Part shown: positions 45,521 to 58,700 of the stretch, in pieces
Layout: each line of letters starts with the position of its first letter
Position numbering within the stretch: the stretch's first letter is position 1
Source: Ilyonectria destructans
Taxonomy: Eukaryota; Ascomycota; Sordariomycetes; Hypocreales; Nectriaceae
Reading direction: 5' to 3'
Assembly (NCBI GenBank): GCA_020740775.1
Contig: JAHEWK010000002.1
Span: forward strand, 2,170,001 to 2,234,000
DNA: 64,000 bases
Notes under the pieces: model-generated
The model's input: only the letters and a program-made list of their open reading frames with translations
What the model was told of the DNA's origin: nothing
Database searches by the model: none
Translations under genes and position numbers: made by a program

Positions 45521-46132
45521 ATCTTACGTCATCGTTTGGTGTTCGGGACACGGCACGACTCATTAATTAGCGATGAGTCCGTCGTCAAGTGATGTCGGAC
45601 CTTCCATGAGGGCAGACAGGTCGTGGACTCGTGTGGTATTGATGGGGACTGGAAGCATGACAAGTGTCATGTGTCTTTTATTTTTAATAGAAACATAAAG
45701 CGAATGCATATTTTTATCCACAAATAAAATTGTCTATTCAAACGTATACATACTGAACACCGGAAGAGTTACTCCAATATCATAAATCCCTGTGTGAGGC
45801 ACGGCCTGCATCTCTGCCGTGAAACGAGTGATGGCTAGAGATGCTATTGTAACCGCCCATCACAACTGGTTAATCGTGTGCTCCCGAGACAATGGTGGCC
45901 AAAGCCATCCGGCCCTTCTGCGAGAGGTTGGTCGTGGTTGACCTTTGTTCCTTGTGGTGTACCTGGGCGACATCACCACACTTGTTCTTCCCCAAGAGTT
46001 CAAAACTTATTAAAATGAAAACATTTCCCCCTTCATCAGCCATCATGAGGCGAATCCCTCAAAGCTCATTCGGTTGCTCAACTGCTGTGCTGGGTCATTT
46101 CCATTCCTGCCAGTGTTACTACCCGTTCGCTC
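45521..46132. other. Intergenic region, no gene seen
   Basis: 3' flank of the snoRNA host gene followed by the 3' flank of the Clr5-domain gene. AT-rich around 45.65-45.76 kb. No further C/D box pair was convincing. Confidence 0.45.
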
Positions 46133-47118
46133 CTACATCAGTCTGGGAATAGTCCGCAGACTGGGCCGATAGTCGCCAGACCGGGCCAGCGAGCCCAGCC
46201 CGAACATGTCTGGCAAGCACCGCGGAACCGTGTCCTGGTACGGGAGCCGGTAGTACTCACCATCCGGGCTGCCGAGCTGGTAGTTCGCGGCCGTCGACGA
46301 ACGAACCATGTCCCAGCTTGGGGTGTCGGGGCAGGTCACGGGAGGCAGGTACTTGCGCTCAACGCCTCGTACGTCGAGAAGGCTACAGGGCTTGTCAGAT
46401 GACCATGTTCACTGGTTGGATAGGAGAGAGGGAGGTTTGACGAACGGGGGCATCAGGTCTTCGGCCATGCCGCTGTCGCGGAGCACGACCTGCAAGTCAT
46501 CGTCCCAGACGCTGGTGGGCGCCGTTCCCATGGCATTCAAGCCCCGGGCGCGTTGGGAAGTCTTCTCCCGCAGGGGCAGCTCCTGGGTGGGATTGCCTTC
46601 GAAGAACGACATGAACCGATGCTGCTGCGCCGACGGGTCGGGCAGCGGCCGTTGCTCAGGGGTGTGCTGGCTGCTCCGCCGAGTCGAGGCGATGGACTCG
46701 GGCGACGGCGCCCCGACGGTGCCGCCCTCCGAGATGGACTCCGTGGAGGAGGAGGCGTACACGACGGGGGTTCGCGGCGGCGAGGGGAGCAGCGGCCGGT
46801 TGGCTTGAGACTGGCGGCGGCGGAGCATGCGCTTCTTGCAGTTGTACTTGCCGACTCTCCACTGGTCGAAGTGCTGGCGATAGGAGCGGACCCTGGCAAT
46901 GTTGGTTAGCCGCTTGTCTATGTTGGACCGCTACCACAATCTCGAGTGCTCGTCCATTCTGCCTCGAAAATTGGAATAGAGATGAGAGAGATAGGGACTT
47001 ACGACGCCTCAAACTTGTACTGGGACTTCATGATGGCGCGGACTTCCTGCAGGGTCTTCCCTTCATTGATGTACAGGCGCACGATGGTGTGACGGTGATC
47101 ATTCCACGGCTTAGCCAT
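46133..47118 (-). CDS. Clr5-domain protein
   Basis: Clr5 domains (PF14420) are short helical modules at the N terminus of many fungal proteins, named after the S. pombe silencing factor Clr5, and are thought to bind DNA or chromatin. Three exons (47118-47003, 46892-46446, 46382-46133) give 270 residues. The domain occupies the first 60 or so: MAKPWNDHRHTIVRLYINEG, KTLQEVRAIMKSQYKFEAS, then across the intron VRSYRQHFDQWRVGKYNCKK. The rest is a Ser/Pro-rich linker and a conserved-looking end YLPPVTCPDTPSWDMVRSS. An ATG one codon upstream (47121) is equally possible. For intron 2, I chose donor GTTCGT: it is the only one that gives both a normal length (62 bases) and the right phase. Specific role unknown. 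Confidence 0.8.
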
Positions 47119-47121
47119 CAT

Positions 47122-50100
47122 AACTTTCGGTGGCGGAGAATGGCCACAGGGGATGTGCTTTAACAAGAGTTTTGTCGTGTCGTCTTTTTGATCTGCTGCG
47201 TCGTAGTGTTGTCTATCCGGGAACAACGGTAGCAACAGTGACAACAAGCACGGTGTTGACGGCGGGCATTGGACTTTAACCAGAATGATTTACTGTCGGT
47301 TCTTTTGTGTCTTGGTTTGTATGCTTTTTCTGCTCTTATTGTTCTCTTCTTTGGGATCGATTCTTTTCTTTTGGAGGTCTCAGGTTGTTGGTTGTTGGGT
47401 GTTGTTAGTTTGGGAAAAGAAAGGGGTGGCTGTTTGCACCGAGTTGCGGAGGTGGAAGTTCTGTGTACCTTCAACACCAACGGGGCAGCAAGGGAGAAAA
47501 GAAGAGAAAAATAAATGAATCAGCGAGAGGGGGAACCGGGCGCAGACAATGTGGGCGGGGGAAGAAAAGTTCGGCTGTGGTACTGGAGGCTTAGAGCGCA
47601 GCCTTATTTAATACTTTCTGGCATTGTCGACCGAGCAAGAGCCTTATTCGGCGGCATGGGGTCCCTCCACCCCTCACAAAGGCATGTCGGAGGGATGGGA
47701 CATGGACATGGGCATTGCTGTACTCGACGAGGCAGCGGCGGCTTGCAGCAAGGCAGACCAAAGGCAAGCAGCCCGCCTCTAGAGCCCTTGGCGGTTGAAT
47801 CACCCAGGCAAAGAGGCGCCACACGGGCTAGGATGGTGGTAGTTGTAGTGGTTGTTATTTCGTTGACTCAGTCCTAGGGCATAATTGTATCAGTCAATGG
47901 GAGAGAGCAACGACGCAGCGGTGGTGGTGGTGGTAGTGCGTGCTGTGTGGTGCGTTGGAAAGGCAGACAAGACAGCCAGCATGAGGCATGACGATGGGCT
48001 GCGATGCCCTCGACTCGGCTGCTCTCTCTGCAAGGAGGATGCATCCGCCGATCCTCGTGATCCTCGTGATCCTCGTTGGCTCGATCCTTCGCTCGCGGCG
48101 TCTCTTGAACGAGGCGACTTGTGCAAACGCCAGAGCCCAATGCAGCGTATCGAGATTATGGCCACCGGTCCGTCCGTTGTGGGTGGTTGAAGCGATGAGA
48201 CATAGGTTGCATGGGCGTCTTTCAAGCCGCTTTTCCCACGCAGCAAAGGGCACTTTCAGCCTCATGTTTCCTCAATGCGCTGGTTGTTGCCCCCTCGGCC
48301 GCCCCTCCTCCGATGGTGCATCTTCCGAAACAAGAGATAATTGAAGCCCTCATCCGAAACCCAGCAGCCAGCCCCGGCACAATTGTGCAACTGCGGCTTG
48401 CCAAGCAGCGCTCATCGCCATTAGGTGGCAGAGTATTGGCCGCGCTGCGTGATACACTTTTGATATTTTTCTTTTTGGCCTGATGGGATGGCATCGTGTC
48501 GGCAGGCACGGGGGAAACGCCGCGACGGATTGGCATGCGACGTGAAGGGCGGCAGCATCGTGGCATTGGACGGACGTGAATGGATGTGAATGGCAGCAAC
48601 CCCTCGCCCAGTGAATGCGCCGCGTGCAGACGGGGCTGCGGCGGTGGCACAGAAACTGGACACGCGTGCGCATCGCTCGCCTTATTTTCACGCTGTTCAG
48701 GCTTCATGACGCCCGTCTACTAAGCAGCTTCGACGAGATGAGCTGATGGACCAATGACAGAGACGACCGAGTGTTTTTCGTACAGGTCAGCTTCCAGAGC
48801 CTCGGGGAAGACAACCTTGTTGTGTTTCTTCTGTTGGCCCCCAAGTTTCGGGCGCCTGCGCGTTTTCGGAGTTTCGATCGTCCTTTTGGTTCATCTGGTT
48901 CGTCCAGTTCGTCTCGTCTTGTCTCATTGTACGCGCGGATCGTTTCGTGGGGTCCATGTCCCGGTTCCCCGGCCGGGAGACTTATTGGAAAACTACCGTC
49001 CCGGCACCGCTGTGCCCGCGATTGGGCCTTGCCAAGAGCACAGCCAACGAGGCAACTTGACTCAGGCTGAGAGCGGCAACTCGATCCAGGCTGGGAACGG
49101 GCAACTCGGCGAAGGACAAAGAAAGCATGGGGGCATATGCGCCGGTCAGGTAGTCGCCGGTCCAGTTGCGCTCAAACTGGCTGCTCTTCCCGCCGCCAAA
49201 CGTGGCTGAATGGCTAACTGCCAACGGCCAAGACATGATGACAATCGGCTTGTTTCCCCGTGGAGTTGGTGGAGTTGGTGGAGGCCATGTTGCTTCGCCG
49301 AGAGCCAGAGCCTGATCGCCGTGCCATATGTGCTTTGGTTGCCTTCCGCCAACAACCATCTGTCCCGCGCAAGCTCACACAACTCACGCAGCTGGCCCAC
49401 ACAGCCGAGATGAGCCTCCAACTATTGCGTGCCGGGTTCAAGCCTCTCCCCTCTTTCTCCCCATGTCCCCAAAATACCTTCCAAACAACGGCTCACGATC
49501 AAAGCCACTTGCGGCTACTTGCCGCCGCCCCTCCCCCACCCCCATCTCCAGCCCGTCCCCAGCCCGTCCAGGCAAGCCACTCGGCCTGTGAACCAGCCAA
49601 TAATGGACCCTGACGCGGTTGGATCTGCACTTCCACCCTTCCCCCTCTCCGCTCGGCGCCGTCTTGGCTCTCTCGGTGAACGGATGCATTGCCGGGCGAG
49701 GACCGCCTCACCTTTCTGCTTTCCCATGGTCGAGACCGCTGTTGCAGGGGGGGAGACAGACGCTGTCGTGGGGGGCCCAAACTCAATGGCGGCTCGTCGA
49801 TGGGAGATCAACGTGGGTGGTGGGATACTGACAAAGAGACATGAGATAGGCAATAAGCAACCGTACTTTCAAGATCCCAGGACGTATATTAATAATGTAA
49901 AACACGGGGTTAAAATAGCAATCAGATCAAAAAACCATGCCATTCATTGCCTCGCTGGGTCGAGAGCATAACCGACGCGTGCCCTGAGCATCCTCGGACA
50001 GGTCAACGATATGACGTGCAGGAACTCGATGGGGAGCTCCCGCTAGTTTGGCAATTGGGATATCAGATGTAAGCAACAAGCTACACTTTCGCCTTCTTTT

Positions 50101-50355
50101 CCTCTTGCTCATTATTAATCGTCCTCGTTGCAACCCTGCCCTCGCTTGTGTCAAATCCATCTCCCGGTCGCTAGCCTTGGCTTGGAAAGTCTCACGCAAA
50201 TCCACCAAATTCCATCTGCGGAGGCGTCTGCGAGGGGGTGCATGATATGCGCGTGTCTGTCACATCCATGCGCGTGGGTACGTGTGCTGGCGACTTGCGC
50301 ATCGTGTATGGTTGCCTTCTCCCCACGTCCGCCTCACTTCTTGTGCTTAAGCCTC
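47122..50355. other. 3.2-kb intergenic region, no convincing gene
   Basis: Upstream side of the Clr5-domain gene and 3' side of the SLM-type gene. Open frames overlap on both strands. A 9-bp GATCCTCGT triple repeat lies at about 48052-48078. No motif-bearing frame or RNA gene seen. Confidence 0.45.
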
Positions 50356-52002
50356 CTATGCCTTCTTCTCCGACACAGGCAGCTCAGCGCCCATGACTCC
50401 CGCCTCTTGAGCCTTGTGATCACCCGCAGGCGTGACAGGCACCGTCGTCTTTAGCTTGTCGTCAATCTTGTCTGAAGAAGAGCCGAAGCTGGCGGGGTTG
50501 TTGAGGACGGGAGACGTGGGCGTGGATCCAACCGGCGTCGACGCCGCGCTGCTGACCTGGCCAGTCGCGGTGGCGAGGTTGGAGATGATCTGGAACCACT
50601 TCTGGGCATCAGCAGCCGTGTGGGCTTTGAAGCTCAGCTCCGACGAGCCCGTGAGCTTGCTGCTCATTGTCTTGGCCCTGTCTTTGCCCTTGACACTGAA
50701 CTTGTCTCCGCTTGGCGTGCCAATGGTGGCATCAGGAAGGTAGACGGACATCTCCGGCTTGGGGTCCTGCCGTGTGTTGTCCGAGTCCTTAAACTCGTGC
50801 AAGAACTTGGAAGGGGTGACTACATAGTAGCCGGTCGAATAGCCCCATGACAGCTTGTTGCGCGACTTGCGCTCCAGAGAGCCCTCAATCATAGCCTTGG
50901 TCGCGGAGTGGTCCATGTTAGGAAACACTACCGCCTCTACCGAGCGAGCGGGATCGTCAGGGCTGACGAGGCGATCCGCACTGCGGGCCTGGAAGTGATT
51001 CCACTCAAAGTCAGGGGTGACGCGCTGGACGGCCCCGAGTACGTCGGTATGTAGAGCTCGCATCTTCTCGCCCTGTCCGCCAGCCAGCAGAGTAAAAGCC
51101 TCCATGGCCTGCTGGATAACCTCAATAACGTGCGCCTCGAACGCCGAAAAGTTGGTCTGCACAGCAAGGAGGTCGTTATGGTGGTTGTTTTCAGCAATGA
51201 CCTGGTTGCTTAGACGGTGCAAGATACCCCGGCGGACAACATAGGGGTCATCATGGCCTTGGAAGTTGCCGCCGGCGGAATCATAGGCGGCGCTCTGCTG
51301 GCCGAGCAGCTCAATGTGCTTCTGGGTGGTATTGCGGGCCTTCTCGACCTCCTTCGCGCCCTTCTGCACGCCGTGGGCCAGCTCCTTGGCCTTGTGCTTG
51401 ATCTCCTTGTGTAGGCGCTCGAGGATGGGGAGGACAGATCCCTTGATGCTTTTCTCGGTCTCGATATTGGTGTTGATCATGGCTTGGGTGTTGGAGCGCA
51501 AGTTCTCGAAGAATCCGGCCACGCCGCCGAGACTCTGGTCGAAGTGGTGGCCCTCCTTGAGGGGGTTGGAGATGGTCTGCGTGGTGCTTAAGTTAGCCTC
51601 TTGCGCTTTGTTTTGCGTCCTCCAGATACCGGATCTACAGCTTCCAGTGCCAAGAACGGGTATCGAGTCGTACGAACCTTGAGAACCTTCTCATACTCCT
51701 TTGCGTGGCGACCATGGATCTTCTCCATAGCCCCCACGTAGTCCTCGAGGTACCCGACGCAGTGTTTCCATGCCTGAAGACGCTCTGCGAGCAATCCAGC
51801 CGTCTGCCCCTTGTGTTAGCAAATCTGTCGTCTTCCCGCAACTCCGAAGCTTCCGCGCGCATCGCATCGCGCCAGGTTGGCCGGGATGGCGGTCACGTAC
51901 AGTTGTGGGGTCGACCTCGGGAACAGCTTCATCGCTGAAGGCGCTCAGGCCGGTAGTTGCCCTCGAGGGCAGGGAGACAGTAGGTGAAGCAGCCGTAGCC
52001 AT
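50356..52002 (-). CDS. SLM1: SLM1/SLM2-type BAR and PH domain protein
   Basis: Slm proteins bind PI(4,5)P2 at eisosomes of the plasma membrane and act upstream/downstream of TORC2 in actin, sphingolipid and stress control. Exons 52002-51901, 51809-51678 and 51576-50356 give 484 residues. The N-terminal part after a short Ser-rich leader is a long helical F-BAR-like region: LLAERLQAWKHCVGYLEDYV, HAKEYEKVLKTISNPLKEG, FFENLRSNTQAMINTNIETE and an Ala/Lys/Glu-rich helix AKELAHGVQKGAKEVEKA. The PH domain begins near residue 307 with MIEGSLERKSRNKLSWGYST and ends with LSFKAHTAADAQKWFQIISN. The tail is Ser/Thr/Pro-rich. A second acceptor six bases downstream in exon 2 (51803) is also in frame. Confidence 0.92.
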
Positions 52003-53756
52003 GATGGGCGAATTGATTGTCACTGCTTGGAATCGCTAACAGCAAAGCAGAGAGGGTGAAAGGGTGAAATTAACTGTTTACCAGCTTGGCAGGGGGGAGG
52101 GAGCTCTAGTAGTGAAGAGGGGTATCACAGGGGGGGAGCTCTTTGGGCCGGGGTAGGAAGGTGGATTGGGTGCCGATAAATAGGTACGCGAAAGGAGGCA
52201 GCCGACGAGCGGTCTAACACCAGCAGATAACACGGAAATCACCAGAGACAAACAATTTAGTCCTGAAGAGGAGCGATGACGTTATGACGTTGAGCACGAA
52301 GAGGGCCTGAAGCGGGAAAGACAGCTGCCGGTGCTGGTGGTGGAGTTCAGGTGAAGTCGGTGATGGTGTGGTTCGCTGCCATTCGATTCGGCTCGACTCT
52401 TGTCTCGCATCATTTAGTAGACTACCCAATACTTGGCGAGTATCTTTGGCTTGTGCAGCAGTAGTACGCGTGTAGTATTACTCTAATCGTGCCCACAAAA
52501 GATTGGATTTACGCCGCCAAGAAAGGGTCCACGATCGCAGAGTACAACCGTAGAACCACAAGTACAGGGGCGCAAGCAGAGTCATCATACAGAAGACCGT
52601 TGATTGATTGATTGATTGTTTGGTGCTCGTGTCCCCGAGCCAGCTGAGCCAAGACACTCGCTCGCTCCACTATGCCACCCACGTCGATATGATCCAACGC
52701 TTGGTCACCTGTAGCCGGGATGGATCACCCGCCCATATCATTGAGACAATCAACAACTGGTGCACCATTTTCCATCGCCACCGTCAAATTTTTCGCTCCC
52801 ATTATGATAATTCCAGCAGCCCTCACCAGACCCTTAACGCCCACGCTACCCACCATCCCGCCAAGGTCGTGACGTCAATGGACCCTTAGCTTGAGTTGTG
52901 CCACACTAGGTCATCGCGCTCCCCGCGATCTTCAGGCCCTTTAGCAATTGTTGGAGGACCGAAACCAGATGGATCGGCGTTTTAATCGACAACATCACCG
53001 CTTAAGTAGTTAATTGCCAACACGTCCCACGGCCTAAGTAAGTTACTTCCCGGTTTTCCTTCCGGAGGCAGCCAACTGTGACGTTGCGCATGTACACCAC
53101 ACCACACCACCACCGCAGAACCGCACCACGCCATCACGCGGGTTCCCGTCCGCGGCATTCGGGAATACTAGGACGTGACTTTCTAGAAGCGAGTGGTCCG
53201 ATCATGCACTGTCCCATGCCATCCCATCTCGTCCCGTCCATCCAAATCGGCATGGTACATGGTGCAACAAGCTCGGACGCAGCCAGGGCCAAGCTTACAC
53301 ACCCCTCCAATGGCTTTGGCTTATATTCACTTACAGTGCTCACTGCATCGACACAGACCAGTCGTTCAAGTTCAAGTAAACTTCTTCAATACCTAATCTT
53401 ATCCCTTCTTAGGTAGGTATCAGTACGCCCTGGGGTATTACCGTACTACTACTGTACAAGGAACGTGCTACCATGAACCGCTTCTCGCGTGTGCGTGCTC
53501 GTTCGTTTCTGTTTGTCTCTCATGCATCCTTTCTTCAGCACATTCGTTCCAAATCAACCCTTGTTTGCACCCAGTCTATCATATCCCAAAAAGAAGAACC
53601 AAGAAAATCCCTCCTGGGGTCTCGGCTTGTTCCCTGAACGCCTCCCATGTCCAAAATGTCGCTTTGTTTGTTTGATTCTGCAATGTTGCCTCCAACTGCT
53701 GTCGTATAATAAAAGAAGAAGTGTTCAAAATGGTGTCAAGACAAGTCATCATCCAT
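52003..53756. other. Intergenic region, no gene seen
   Basis: Promoter of the SLM-type gene and 3' flank of the arrestin gene. Contains a small GATT tetranucleotide repeat near 52601-52617. Nothing else supported. Confidence 0.45.
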
Positions 53757-55761
53757 TTAAACAACCTGGTCACGCCCTTGAACAACAGGCATCCTTCGAT
53801 GGTTCGCGGAGTCGTCCGTGTAGGAATGTCCCGCCATCAAACTGGTTGGGCGCGAGACATGGTGAACCTGGTGAAGGTGGTCCTCACCCGCCTGATCCTC
53901 AGAAATGGTGCCAAGGGGATCGGTCACAATATCTGCTGCCGGCGGGGTTCGGGGAGCGCTCAGAGCCGTCTGGTAGTCGGGTAGCGCCACGTTGCCGGAA
54001 GCGGCGCGGGATCGTGCCGGGGTTCGGACCGCCGTCTGGTAACTGGGGACCTTGTTCAACTCGTAGAATTCACTGGGATCCAGATCGACGTGCTCGGCCG
54101 AATTGCGCGACGAGTCATCTCCCGCGCTGTTGCTCCTTGTCAGAGCACCTGACTGTGGCTCCGATCGCGGAGCTGCCCCGTGGGGTGCCGACGTCGGGGA
54201 AGTAAAGCCAGAAGCCGAGCCGATTGACGTGTAAGACGTGTTTCTCTGCGAGGGATCAAGCGATACGTCCGCTAGTCGCGATGATAGCGCTGCCGGAGCC
54301 ACGGGCCGGCTGTGAGTCAGGGCTGCAGCCAGGTTGTCCGAAGATCCGGATCGCGATTGTGCGTAGAAGGGACTGCTGAATCCAGACTGGATCCCGGGAG
54401 TCTGGAAGCCGCTCATGTCGACATCCTCGTACAGTTGGTCGAGGAGGTGCTCGCCGTAGCCGGGAGGAGCCAATGTGCCGAGGATTTGCTCGCTGGGTGT
54501 GCTGGGCGATTGGTCGACCAGGTTGCCTTGCTCGTCGAGAGGCATGTTTGGGGAGATGAAGATGGAGATGGGAAGAGTGGCGCGAAGCTGCAGTTCAATA
54601 AATTAGCAAACGGGCCCTGGGGAGTTGGTTGCGTCGGGTTACTTACCTCGGAGATGTGACCGTCGGGGTTGCAGAGCGCAACCGTCAACTTGATCTTGTG
54701 GCGGACCTTGATGCCATGGTGGTTGAGGTCCTGGATGCACTGGCGCAACTTCTTGGGCAGATCAAGTCTCTTGGTCAGGGCCCAGCCCTCCTGGCCCGTG
54801 TCCTCGATCATGTCCTGCCAGTGCTCTTCCCTCGTGACCTCGAACTTCCACATGGCCACTTCGCGCTCGGTCCGGTGTTCCCGGATGTTCAGGCCAGAAG
54901 GTCCCTGCACAGAGCATTCTCGCACCTCCATTAGTCTCGCTGTGATGTCTCCCAGCTCCAGTGCTTTTAGAAGAGGAGTGAATCGCATTTCCATGGCTAC
55001 CGATCCGCCAAAGACGACGGCCTTCTGCGGGATGATGATTGAGTAGTCGACCTTGTTGGGCCAGATGTTCTCGACGCTCATGGCGTGGAGGAACTCGAGG
55101 GCGCCGGGCTCCAGGGTTCGGATTATTCGGAGGTGCTTGTAGGCGTGGAGGTCGTAAGCCAGTTTGCCGCGTCCAACGGTCGCCTTGAGTCTGTAAGTGA
55201 TGGAGGCTTCGGGGATACCCTCGACGCTCTCGGCAGTGTCGCCGGGGAGCATGAATTCAAAAGGCCACTCGTAGTTGCCGGCAGGGAGAGTCATGCTCTT
55301 GCCATGGGTTCCGACAAAGGGCGACCATCGGTGTTCGAGTATGTTGGTGGATTTGTCGACTTTTTGGCCGGAAACGCCCGGAGCACTTCCTCTGGGGTCA
55401 GCCCATCTGTTCATAAACAATCTTGGTCAGAGATCGTCCTGGGAGGGGGATTTAATTCCAAGAACAGGGGAATTCGGGTAGTCTTACGAATGGCGCAGAG
55501 TGCCCATTAGTCGAAGGCGGACGTCTTCCATGCGCAGAGACGACTGCAGGCACAGGACGAGGACGCCCTTGAGAAGCTGGCCGGTGGACTCATGTTCGGT
55601 GCCTCGAAAGACAATAAAGTCGCTGTCTAATCTATTGGGGGCGACGGATTAGCAGGCGGCCAGGTGGGTTCTGCATCATGCCGCGGGAAAACTTACCGAA
55701 TGTCGAAGAGACTGTAAGAGTTGCGGCCCGTAACGGATGAAAAGGGCTTAAAGGACGGCAT
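53757..55761 (-). CDS. creD: Arrestin-related trafficking adaptor, CreD/ArtA type
   Basis: Alpha-arrestins recruit the Nedd4/Rsp5-type HECT ubiquitin ligase (HulA) to membrane transporters for endocytosis; Aspergillus CreD was found through carbon catabolite repression. Exons 55761-55697, 55631-55488, 55406-54647 and 54587-53757 give 599 residues, about the size of CreD. The arrestin N half includes YSLFDIRLDSDFIVFRGTEH and PAGNYEWPFEFMLPGDTAES. The C half includes HAMSVENIWPNKVDYSI, QCIQDLNHHGIKVRHKIKL and NPDGHISELRATLPISIFIS. The tail is low-complexity with two PY-type ligase-binding motifs, VPSYQ (about 503) and LPDYQ (about 525), at the places CreD has them. I give the name by similarity; a paralogous ArtA role cannot be excluded. 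Confidence 0.9.
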
Positions 55762-58700
55762 GGTGGAGGGCGGATTGGGTGGTGAGAGGTGAGAGAGAAG
55801 AGGATGGCCGATCGCATCCAGGAAAGAGGGCCAACGGGATGCGAAAAAGTTGGGGGGAGGACCGGGACGGTTTTATTCGGGGACGGCGCAGCGCAGGGCA
55901 ATGGCATCCCACGACGACCACGACACGAGTCGACAATCAGCGGCGGCGGCGGCGAGCGGGATGGTCTGGGATGGTCTAGGATGGTCTGTGGCTCTGGCGT
56001 GCTGGTGTGCCTGGTGTGTCTCTATTGCGGGTTGGGTGGTGGGGCACCGCACAGTGAGATCAGAGAATCAGGGTGCAGGGTCGTGATGGTGGTGCAGTTA
56101 CTGGTGCAGTTACTTCGCAGTGGATAGTGGTGGGTTAGTCGGGCACTCCCCTGTCGCATGGAAGCATCCGTCAGGGCTCCGTAGGGGCTCCGTGCGGTAG
56201 GAGGCGAAGAGACCAGAAGCGCCGTAGGTGGAACCCGATGGTGAATCAGAGGGGCCGGTGCTGGGACTGATGGAGACGCCCGATGGGACAAAAATATAAA
56301 AGAGGGTCCTGCTGATAAGGCGCCGCCCGTTGGGTCTCTTTTTAAATCAAATCTTGAAAGGAGACGGGACAGTCGAGAGTGATCACTGGGAAAACGAAGG
56401 GGGGCTTGCTTGGGGGCGATTGGAGGCGGCAATGACTTTTGCCAGAGGAGGAAGAGAGTGGGGGACACGACGGTGATTTATGCCAACTGCACTTGTTTAC
56501 ACTGCCCGACAAAATGACGAGAGACAGAGGACGGGGGAATTTGGAGAAAAAAAGTGGCCGCATCCATACAGCAATCGGGGTCAGTCCAGTTCGACGGTTC
56601 AGGCCATTGGGAGGAATATTGATGAGGGGGAGGGGAGTGCGAGCGAGAAGTGCGCAAGCATTGACGAAGAAACACGCCCTCTTCTCTCACTTCTCACCTC
56701 ACAGCCCATTCCCGTTCCTATCCCCATCCCCATCTCATGCGACACGCCCATGACCCCATGCCTATTTGGGTCACGGCAAGGCAAAGCGGTCCTCCTGACA
56801 CTGTCCAGCAAGCCAGATCGACGTTCGTGGAGTCATGTCCATGGTCACCCAGAATGCCATTTACTCTTGTACTCCGTACCTGTCAACTGACGTCGTGCCG
56901 GCGCCGACGGAGCTTCGGCGGTTTGGTTGCCGGGCGGCCGGGTGTCAACCAGAGCGGCTACGTCGTGCAAGCCGCTAACAAAAACCAACCACGAACACGA
57001 CCGATCGGAGGAACTCTCTGCGGTGGAACAACCTGCCAAGTTAGTATCTAGATTGAGCCGAGAAGCCAAAGTCGATGGGCCCCCAAAATGCCACAAAGTG
57101 CCCCGCGGGAGCCGGGAAGTGACTGTGCCCACCCTGGCAGACAGGCACTCAGCCTAGCAGTAGTGTGCGTCAGTGGGATTGAGTGGAATTTAGAGGGGCA
57201 ACAAGAGGGCATGGCAATGGGTACCACAGAATGATTCAAATCACGAAATCCAGTGCCAGTCAGTGCCAGTGGATTAAAGAGAGCAGACAGCAACGCGCAC
57301 CGGCCAAGGTGGTTGCGCCGGGGGGATGATGGTGGTGGGGCGGCGACGCCGGTCGGCTTGGCTGGACAGGGCCCAGGGCACGAGTCACCACGAATCGTGC
57401 TATCGAAGCCCGATGGAAGCTTTCCCTTCTGGCAACTCTGCTGCAGCCATCCGCGTCCTGTACGTACCGGCTGGCTGGAGGGGGGAGGGGCGCGTTTTGG
57501 CGCTGCTCGGTGGTGGACCGCCGAGAAGGGGCAGAACCAGACGGACCAGGGCTTCTGTTCAGGGTTCCAGGGAGCGTGCAGGGGAATGCAAGAATACATG
57601 TTGACAAGGTCCTTGGGGGTTGTGTGGTGCGAGAAACGAATATCCACTGGAGGTTGAAAGGTGCTGAGAGAGGCAAGACCCGGAAGCCAGTGTCCGATGA
57701 GAGTGTAGTTTTCCTATGATTCAGGACGGTTACCGGTTCACGTCTCGTCCCGTGTCATTTCCGAGTTGTGCCGTTCGATAGCCATGGGTCTGCGGAAGCG
57801 CAATCCACTGCTATCCTCCCGCTTTCCCGTCTTTCCGCTGTCTCTCTCTCTCAAGAGAATCAATGCATCCAAGCAGATGAAACAACAGGAGCAGTCTCTC
57901 CAACCCGATGCTGGTTACGGAGTACGCTGCCGGTGTGCCTGTATTAGAGCACACCAAACCCCCACGCTCCCACGCCAGCACGAGCACCACACGAGCGCAA
58001 GCAAACGCACGCAGGCAACGCACGCGCAGACCTTACACGCATATTCCAAGAGACAAACCGGGCAGGGCAAGCCGCAAGGCAGCCCACGTAAAACACAGCG
58101 TGGATGTACATACCGGGCAGAGTACCCACGCCCAAAATGCCCACGCCTCGCCATCATGACGATGAGAGGACGGCTAGATAGAGTCGGCCCCCGTATCGGT
58201 GTCCACTGCCATCAGCGGACCCGCCTCGCCTCACCCGTCGCGGGCGCAATGGTCAGAAGCTGAAAGGCCCGCAACTCGCATTGGCATTTTCAATAGTGAG
58301 CGACTTCTCGTCATCCTGTTGGGCGCACACCGACAGACCGCAGCATCCACCGTGAAACCGTCCCCGATAGCGAATACCGCCCCCCGTGGATCCCCCCTCC
58401 ACCTTGAACCTCCACCTTGACGCTTCGGCCCTCACCCTCACGATGGCTTCCCTTGCCTCCCTGGCCAGCGGTTCCGACTTGGCCCTAGCTTGCACTTGGG
58501 CCGCCTTAGCTAGGCGTGCCCCTGCCGCCAGCCTTCAGATATCGACGTCAACCACCCATAGAGTGCCGGCGTGCTTATCTCGGGAACCCGCCCATCCGCC
58601 CGCCAGCCTTTTTGCCGTTTTAGATGTGTATTTGACATACGGATAAGCTTGAGCTATTGTTGGTCCTTGTCCATGCCCGCCACATGCCACCCGCGACCCA

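Noticed and set aside
46354..46384. 30-base intron using a GTGAAC donor in the Clr5-domain gene
   Set aside because: Far too short for a fungal spliceosomal intron; the GTTCGT donor gives 62 bases in the same phase.
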